Assembly: GCA_944321435.1 (NCBI GenBank)
Contig: CALULH010000026.1
Span: 1-41,545, forward strand
From: an uncultured Coriobacteriaceae bacterium
GTDB taxonomy: Bacteria; Actinomycetota; Coriobacteriia; Coriobacteriales; Coriobacteriaceae
Length of the DNA: 41,545 nt
Direction: 5' to 3'
In this document: positions 36,236 to 41,545 of the stretch, piece after piece
Layout of the letters: each line of letters opens with the position of its first letter
How positions within the stretch are numbered: position 1 is the stretch's first letter
Program-made: the position numbers and the translations under genes
The notes under the pieces: generated by a model
Databases searched by the model: none
Told to the model about the DNA's origin: nothing
Seen by the model: the letters and a program-made list of their open reading frames with translations, nothing else

Positions 36236-36811
36236 CTAGCCGTCGTAGCGCAGGATGTCGACCATGGTCTTGCCATAGCGCTTCTCGCGCAGGCTCTCGA
36301 AGCCCTCCACCGCGAGCCGCGGCGTGGTAGCGGCGCGCTCGAACAGCGCCACCGCGCCGGGGGCGAGAAGGCCGTTTTGCGCAAGCCCCGTCAGAAGCTC
36401 CTCCGCGGGCGCCGTGCCCAGGGCATACGGCGGGTCGATGAGCACGAGCGAGAACGGTCCGCCCGGCACGCGGCCGCGGGTTGCCGCCGCGAGCACGTCC
36501 CCGTTCACCAACTGGGCCTCCGCGGGCGAGGCCTTGAGGGCGGACAGGTTCTTACGGATGAGCTGGGCCACGCGCCGGTCGATTTCGAAGAACGTCGCGT
36601 GCGCCGCCCCGCGCGAGAGCATCTCCAAGCCGAAGGAGCCCGATCCGGCGAAGGCGTCAAGGACCCGCGCCCCCTCGATGCCCTCCTCGAGCGCCGACTC
36701 GATGGCGGAGGCGCAGGCCTCGCGCACCCGGTCGGTGGTGGGGCGCGTCACCTCGCGCCCCTCGGGCGCCTGCACGATGCGGCCACGCCACTTGCCAGCG
36801 ATGATCCTCAT
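36236..36811 (-). CDS. rsmD: 16S rRNA (guanine966-N2)-methyltransferase
   Basis: A 191-residue SAM-dependent enzyme: RIIAGKWRGRIVQAP at the N-terminus, RPTTDRVREA, the SAM site VLDAFAGSGSFGLEMLSRGA and the catalytic DPPY (126-129). It methylates G966 of 16S rRNA. It follows recG after 93 nt and precedes coaD, as in many genomes. Confidence 0.95.
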   Translation of the reverse strand: MRIIAGKWRGRIVQAPEGREVTRPTTDRVREACASAIESALEEGIEGARVLDAFAGSGSFGLEMLSRGAAHATFFEIDRRVAQLIRKNLSALKASPAEAQLVNGDVLAAATRGRVPGGPFSLVLIDPPYALGTAPAEELLTGLAQNGLLAPGAVALFERAATTPRLAVEGFESLREKRYGKTMVDILRYDG

Positions 36812-36904
36812 GGAAGCTCCTTTGCTAACGCGGCCCCTCGAGGCCGGTCGAAATCAATGCGAGCGGCCGGCATCGGCCCACCCGCCGGCGATGGGCGGCG
36901 AAGG

Positions 36905-39085
36905 TCAGCCGCCGCTCACTTCTTTGAACACGTCGCCGTAGCGGCGCACGACCTCGACGCGCAGGGGCTCCAACGCCGGCGCCGCGAGTCCGCGGCCGTA
37001 GCGCAAAAGCTCCAGAGCATCGCTGCGCGCATGCTCGATGAGATCGGTGTCGGCCTCTAGGTCAACGAAGCGCAGGGACACCCCGCCGTGCTGGCGGAAC
37101 CCCAGGATCTCGCCCTCGTGGCGCAGGCGCAGGTCTATCTCGGCCAACTCGAAGCCGTCGGACGTGTTCTCCAGCGCCTCCAGGCGCTCCTGCGCCGCAG
37201 AGGGCCGCCCGTTCTTGCGCGCGAAGGTCACGATGAAGCACCGGCCCCCCACGCTGCCGCGCCCCACGCGCCCGCGCAGCTGATGCAAGGTGGCCAAGCC
37301 GAACCGATCGCCGTTCTCGATGAGCATCACGGTGGCGTTGGGCACGTCCACGCCCACCTCCACCACGGTGGTGGACACGAGGATGCCCGTCTCCCCTGCG
37401 CGGAAGGCGTCGATTGCGCGCTCCTTCTCGGATGTCGGCATGCGGCCGTGCAGCGCCTCGACCCGCGCCTCCGGGAACAGGCGGCGCAGCCGCTCGACCT
37501 GCTCGCTCACCGCGTGAAGCCGCACGGCGGCCTTTTCGCCCGTAGCCTCGTCGCGCGCCACGCCGGGCACGTCTTCCAAGTCGTCCTGGCTATCGCTCGG
37601 CTCCACCAAAGGGCAGATCACGTAGCACTGCTGCCCGGCGGCCAGGGCCTCGTGCATGGCGGTGTAGCCCAAGTCGCGGTTGGCCTCGGACAGCACCTTG
37701 GTGGTGATGCCGGCGCCCGCCACCGGCCGCGTGCGGATATAGCTCGTGTCCAGGTCGCCGTAGACGGTGAGCGCGAGGGTACGCGGGATGGGCGTGGCCG
37801 TCATGACGAGAAGGTCCGCGCCCGGCCCCTTGGCGCGGAGCTCGGCACGCTGGTGCACGCCGAAGCGGTGCTGCTCGTCGATCACCGCAAGGGTGAGGCG
37901 CTTGAAGGCGACGTCCTCTGAAAGCACCGCGTGCGTGCCGAAGAGAACCGTGAGCGCGCCGGTCTCAAGCGCGGCGCAGACCGCCGCCCGCTCGGCCGCC
38001 GGCGTGGCCCCGGTGAGAAGCGCCCAGCCGATGCCCGCCGCGTCGAGCACGGGGCCCAGCTTCACCGCGTACTGCTGCGCGAGCACGCTCGTGGGCGCCA
38101 TCACGCAGGCCTGGGTCCCGGTGTCGGCCACGCTCGCAAGCGCGAAGGCGGCCACCGCCGTCTTGCCGGTGCCGACGTCTCCCAGCACCAGGCGGTTCAT
38201 CACGCGTGCGGGATCGGCCATGTCGGCGAAGATGTCGTCGACGCAGGCACGCTGCTCGTCAGTGAGCTCGAAGGGCAGCGCACGGCGCAGGGCCTCGACG
38301 TGCGCCCCCTGCACGTGCGCCACTGCGGGCACGTCCAGAAGGCCGGTGTCGTTGCGCAGGCGCAGGGCAAGCTGCAGAAGCAGGACCTCCTCGTAGGCCA
38401 GGCGGCGCCGGGCGGTCTCGACATCCGCCATCTGCTGGGGAAAGTGGATGAGCCGCAGCGCCCGCGCGCGGCTCATGAGACCGCGCCGCGCCCTCAGGCC
38501 GGCGGGCAGCGGGTCGAGGGAGCCGCCAACGCGTTCCAAGGCGGTCGCCGTGATCCGCCGCCACCACGCGACCGACACGCCCTCGGTCACGTAGTGCACC
38601 GGGAGGATGCCCCCCGCCTGGGAACCCTCGCCGTCAACCTTCTCGTAGAGCGGGGCGGCCATGCGCTTGAAGCCGTAATTGAACTCGACCTTGCCGATCA
38701 ACGCCACGCGATCGCCCGCTTTGAGCTGCTGGGCGATCCACGGCTGCTTGAAGAAGGTGGCGATAAGCACGCCCGTCTCGTCCACCACGGCGACTTCGGT
38801 GATCTGCATGCCGCTGCGCGCGCGTTTGCCCTGCACGCGGTCGACCGTAGCCGCCACCGTGCAGACGGCGCCGAGAGGCGCCTCCTCGATGCGGCACGCA
38901 TGCGTGAAATCCAAGTATCGGTGCGGGATGCGGTAGAGCAGGTCCTCCACCGTCGCTATGCCGCGGCGGCGGAAAGCCTCCTCGCGCGCCGCGTTTACGT
39001 AAGGCAGGCGCGAAAGGGCTTCGCCCAGGGCGCAGGTGCGCTCCAGGCGAAGCGAGACGTCGGGTATGGGGGGAGCCGTGCGCAT
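36905..39085 (-). CDS. recG: ATP-dependent DNA helicase RecG
   Basis: A 726-residue branch-migration helicase that rescues stalled forks. The N-terminal wedge/OB domain (about 70-180, with RYLDFTHAC and VDRVQGKRARSGMQIT) is followed by helicase motif I LGDVGTGKTAVAA, motif Ia APTSVLAQQYA and motif II VIDEQHRFGVHQR. Motif III is MTATPIPRTLALT, and motif VI lies in LHQLRGRVGRG. The C-terminal RecG domain ends near LLRYGRGL. The ATG at 39085 has only a weak ribosome site and lies 7 nt after the DAK2 gene's stop. Confidence 0.97.
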   Translation of the reverse strand: MRTAPPIPDVSLRLERTCALGEALSRLPYVNAAREEAFRRRGIATVEDLLYRIPHRYLDFTHACRIEEAPLGAVCTVAATVDRVQGKRARSGMQITEVAVVDETGVLIATFFKQPWIAQQLKAGDRVALIGKVEFNYGFKRMAAPLYEKVDGEGSQAGGILPVHYVTEGVSVAWWRRITATALERVGGSLDPLPAGLRARRGLMSRARALRLIHFPQQMADVETARRRLAYEEVLLLQLALRLRNDTGLLDVPAVAHVQGAHVEALRRALPFELTDEQRACVDDIFADMADPARVMNRLVLGDVGTGKTAVAAFALASVADTGTQACVMAPTSVLAQQYAVKLGPVLDAAGIGWALLTGATPAAERAAVCAALETGALTVLFGTHAVLSEDVAFKRLTLAVIDEQHRFGVHQRAELRAKGPGADLLVMTATPIPRTLALTVYGDLDTSYIRTRPVAGAGITTKVLSEANRDLGYTAMHEALAAGQQCYVICPLVEPSDSQDDLEDVPGVARDEATGEKAAVRLHAVSEQVERLRRLFPEARVEALHGRMPTSEKERAIDAFRAGETGILVSTTVVEVGVDVPNATVMLIENGDRFGLATLHQLRGRVGRGSVGGRCFIVTFARKNGRPSAAQERLEALENTSDGFELAEIDLRLRHEGEILGFRQHGGVSLRFVDLEADTDLIEHARSDALELLRYGRGLAAPALEPLRVEVVRRYGDVFKEVSGG

Positions 39086-39092
39086 GGGCGCG

Positions 39093-40769
39093 TTACTCGA
39101 TGGAGAAGATCACCGGGTAGAGCGGCTGCTCGCCGCGATGCGCGTCAACCTCGAGGTCGGGATTGGCCTCCTCGATCTTCTCGACCAGGTCGTTGAACTC
39201 GTCGTCGGGCATATCGGCGCCGGCGAGGATGGTCATGGAGTCGCCCTCCTCGTCCGCCTGCATGCGGCGCACGCACTCGAGCGTGACCTCCGCCACGTCC
39301 TTGCCCACGACCTCGATGGCGTCGTCGATGATGCCCATGACGTCGCCGGCGTGGATGGGGCTGCCGTCGGCTGCGGTAGAATCGCGCACCGCATGGGTCA
39401 CCTCGCCGTCGCGCACCTCCTCGATGGCGTCCTGCATCTCGTCGAGCACCTCGTCGAGCGTCGAGTCGGGCATAACGCAGAAGAGCGCCGAGAAGGCCTG
39501 AGGCACCGAGCGGGTGGGCAGCACCACCACGTGCTTGGAATCGCAGGCGTCCGCCGCGGCCTCAGCAGCCATGCGGATGTTGCCGTTGTTGGGCATGATG
39601 ATGACGGAACGCGCGTTGACCTGCTCCACTGCCTCCAGCAGGTCGGCCGTGGAGGGGTTCATGGTCTGCCCGCCGGAGACCACCACGTCGACGCCGAGCG
39701 ACCGCAGGATATCGGCCTCGCCCGATCCGGCGGCGACCGCCACGAAACCGAGCTCCTTGGGCTCCGCCGCCGGCTCGCTCCCGGCCGCAGCGTCCTCGTC
39801 GGCGTGGATCTTCTCGGTGCGCTCGCGGCTCTCCATGTCCATGTTGTGGATGAAGACCTCGTAGACCTGGCCGAACTGGAGCATGTAGGCGAGCACGCGG
39901 TTGGGCTCGTTGGAGTGCACGTGCACCTTGAAGTCAGGATAGGCGCCCACCACGAGCTCACAGTCGCCAAGGGAGGCCAGGTACTTCAGCGCCTCGTCGG
40001 CATCGAAAGGTTTCTCCGCCTTGAAGAGGAACTCGTTGCAGTAGCGGTACTCGGAGCCCTCCCAGTCGTCGTTCGCCTCGATGCGCACGCGCGACAGGGC
40101 GTTCGCCTTGGCGTCATCGCCGCTCTCGAACGTGGCGGCGACCTGCGCGCCCTCGGTCTCGCGGCCGAGCACGGCAGCGACGAAGTTCTCGAGGAAGATG
40201 GCGAAGCCGAAGGCGCCGGAGTCCACCACGCCGTTCTCCTTGAGGACGGGCAGCAGGTCAGGCGTGCGGGCCACGCTCTGATACGCCTCGACTACGAGCG
40301 CGTCGAGGGTTTCCTCAAGCTCCAGGCGATCCTTCTCGCAGGCGTCGGCCTTGGCGGAGACATCGCGCAGGACGGTGAGGATGGTGCCCTCGACCGGCTT
40401 GCGCACGGCCTGGAAGGCCACCTTCACGGCACGGCGGAAAGCGGCGGCGACAGTCGAGCTGGTCACGGGATCGCCGGCCTCGGCAAAGCCCTCGGCCAAG
40501 CCGCGCAGGATCTGCGAGGTGATGACGCCGGAGTTGCCGCGGGCGCCCATGAGCGAGCCGTGCGTGATCGCGGCGGCCACAGCCGCCATGTCGGCGCCGT
40601 CGGGAACAGCGGCGAGCTCCTTGACCACGGCGTTGAGTGTCAGCGACATGTTGGTTCCGGTGTCTCCGTCGGGCACGGGGAACACGTTGAGCTTGTTGAT
40701 GTCCTCCGCCTTGTCGGCAACGGCTGCCGCGGCAAGGGGAAAGCAAGAGCGGACGGTGTTGGCGATCAT
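39093..40769 (-). CDS. DAK2-domain fatty acid kinase-like protein (FakA/YloV)
   Basis: A 558-residue protein whose DAK2/DhaL domain has the nucleotide-metal site NVFPVPDGDTGTNMSLT (Asp34, Asp36) and HGSLMGARGNSGVITSQ. A middle region and a C-terminal DegV-like or DUF1949-type region (IIMPNNGNIRMAAEA) follow. FakA proteins phosphorylate fatty acids bound to FakB; no fakB is visible here, so the partner must lie elsewhere. The ATG at 40769 follows GGGAG. The arrangement asp23-fakA-recG is conserved in Gram-positive bacteria. Confidence 0.92.
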   Translation of the reverse strand: MIANTVRSCFPLAAAAVADKAEDINKLNVFPVPDGDTGTNMSLTLNAVVKELAAVPDGADMAAVAAAITHGSLMGARGNSGVITSQILRGLAEGFAEAGDPVTSSTVAAAFRRAVKVAFQAVRKPVEGTILTVLRDVSAKADACEKDRLELEETLDALVVEAYQSVARTPDLLPVLKENGVVDSGAFGFAIFLENFVAAVLGRETEGAQVAATFESGDDAKANALSRVRIEANDDWEGSEYRYCNEFLFKAEKPFDADEALKYLASLGDCELVVGAYPDFKVHVHSNEPNRVLAYMLQFGQVYEVFIHNMDMESRERTEKIHADEDAAAGSEPAAEPKELGFVAVAAGSGEADILRSLGVDVVVSGGQTMNPSTADLLEAVEQVNARSVIIMPNNGNIRMAAEAAADACDSKHVVVLPTRSVPQAFSALFCVMPDSTLDEVLDEMQDAIEEVRDGEVTHAVRDSTAADGSPIHAGDVMGIIDDAIEVVGKDVAEVTLECVRRMQADEEGDSMTILAGADMPDDEFNDLVEKIEEANPDLEVDAHRGEQPLYPVIFSIE

Positions 40770-40786
40770 TTCTCTTCTCCCCTGCC

Positions 40787-41146
40787 TTACTGGTTGCCGC
40801 GGGTCTTCATGCCCTGGATGTGGATGACGACGTGCAGGCTGGACGGATCGATCTCGGCCACCTCGGAGAGCATGAAGGTCACGGCGCTCGACAGATTGGC
40901 GGCGACCGACTTCATGTTCACGCCGGCCTCTATGACCACGTGCAGGTCAACGGTGAGGCCGTCCTCGCCGGCCGAAACGACCACGCCCTTGCGCAGACGC
41001 TGAGCCGCGAGCACGCGCACGCTCTCAGCACCCTGCTGCTGCTCGGTCATGCCCACCACGCCGTAGCAGGAAAGCGCCGCGTAGCCGGCAATATCGGCGA
41101 TCACGTCGTTGGCCACGCTCAGCGTGCCGGGAATCGTATCTGTCAT
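40787..41146 (-). CDS. Asp23/Gls24 family envelope stress protein
   Basis: A 119-residue Asp23-domain protein (TIPGTLSVANDVIADIAGYA, SCYGVVGMTEQ, then DLHVVIEAGVNMKSVAANL). Members sit near the membrane and are often encoded just before a DAK2 kinase, as here. No signal peptide or membrane segment is visible. The ATG at 41146 has AAGGAG 6 nt upstream and is preferred over the frame's opening at 41179. Confidence 0.93.
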   Translation of the reverse strand: MTDTIPGTLSVANDVIADIAGYAALSCYGVVGMTEQQQGAESVRVLAAQRLRKGVVVSAGEDGLTVDLHVVIEAGVNMKSVAANLSSAVTFMLSEVAEIDPSSLHVVIHIQGMKTRGNQ

Positions 41147-41433
41147 CCGGGTCTCCTTCCCCCCGTGTGTTACGCACATGCATAGCGTTTCAGTTTATGC
41201 ATTATACCCCGGCGTAAGGCATGCGGGGCCCGGGGCGGCAATAACCCCGCCGCCAACGGATTGCCCCCACGCTTGCCCGTGTCTGCGCGCTGATCGCCAA
41301 ACGCATGTGGACTTGCCGGCCGATGTTTCGAAAACGAGAACCCCATGGATGCGCTTTGCGCGAAGAAACCCGACCGAATAGCGATACGCCGCCGTGCCTT
41401 TTACAGCGTCTTATTTGAGGAGGGGCAAAAGAA
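41147..41433. other. Intergenic region upstream of the Asp23 gene
   Basis: No gene is supported. The short frames on the plus strand lack ribosome sites and family similarity. A GC-rich inverted pair lies around 41234-41254. The promoter for the asp23 operon must be here, but I cannot place it with confidence. Confidence 0.4.
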
Positions 41434-41461
41434 AAACGCGAGCCGTATAAGGCTCGCGTTT
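41427..41461 (-). terminator. Intrinsic terminator of a gene to the right
   Basis: AAACGCGAGCC (41434-41444) and GGCTCGCGTTT (41451-41461) form a perfect 11-bp stem with a 6-nt loop. On the minus strand it is followed by TTCTTTTGC. It should end a minus-strand transcript entering from beyond 41,545. The 84 nt to its right show no gene that I can name. Confidence 0.85.
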
Positions 41462-41545
41462 GAAATTCCTGGCTCCCCGGCGATAACGAAAATAGAACGG
41501 TTCAGATACTTATATTCGAAAGATCGTTTGGCGTCCTAGTCGCAT

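Noticed and set aside
41345..41539. Plus-strand 64-codon ORF at the right edge
   Set aside because: No ribosome site, no recognisable family, and it reads straight through a strong hairpin terminator.

Overview
The window looks like a chromosomal segment of a high-GC actinobacterium of the class Coriobacteriia (an Olsenella, Parolsenella or Collinsella relative). The evidence is base composition, the protein sequences, the gene order of the housekeeping block, and a LoaP-type NusG paralogue inside the polysaccharide operon. The genus is an inference and was not tested by a search. Every real gene except one transposase is on the minus strand, so transcription runs from high to low coordinates.

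Region A (1-5,900) is a graveyard of insertion sequences around a small low-GC island. An IS21-family istA with a frameshift runs off the left edge. Its end abuts an AraC-type regulator cut inside its DNA-binding domain. Next come an intact AT-rich membrane O-acyltransferase with a run of nine G in its coding strand, and the C-terminal stub of a hexapeptide acetyltransferase. That stub is cut by the end of a first IS256-family element, of which only the transposase tail survives. A second, apparently complete IS256-family element (3,505-4,845) lies against it, and its other end cuts an IS3-family orfB just after its first catalytic Asp.

Region B (5,900-24,870) is a Wzx/Wzy-type capsule or exopolysaccharide operon. 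In transcription order it encodes a Wzz-like chain-length protein, a tyrosine autokinase, LoaP, a truncated priming sugar transferase, an intact priming sugar transferase, a DUF1972 rhamnosyltransferase-like enzyme and two GT4 glycosyltransferases. It continues with a Wzy-like polymerase, another putative glycosyltransferase, the Wzx flippase, RfbA, RfbB, RfbC, an SDR reductase/epimerase, decayed and intact left-handed beta-helix acetyltransferases, a UDP-glucuronate 4-epimerase and UDP-glucose dehydrogenase. The sugar-nucleotide genes predict dTDP-L-rhamnose (or a 6-deoxy-hexose isomer), UDP-GlcA and UDP-GalA. The acetyltransferases would decorate the repeat unit. Two adjoining hairpins precede loaP, one with a 25-bp stem. 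G8 or G9 tracts lie in two acetyltransferase genes and in the leader of the first gene, which suggests that surface modification may be phase variable.

Region C (24,870-41,545) is core chromosome: a hypothetical protein, ffh, ftsY, smc, rnc, plsX, rpmF, DUF177, a DivIVA-like coiled-coil protein, coaD, rsmD, recG, a DAK2/FakA-like kinase and an Asp23-family protein. Two long palindromes lie in its intergenic gaps (27,340-27,451 and 32,900-32,997). Clear hairpin terminators follow rpmF and lie at 41,434-41,461. No rRNA, tRNA or CRISPR array was recognised.
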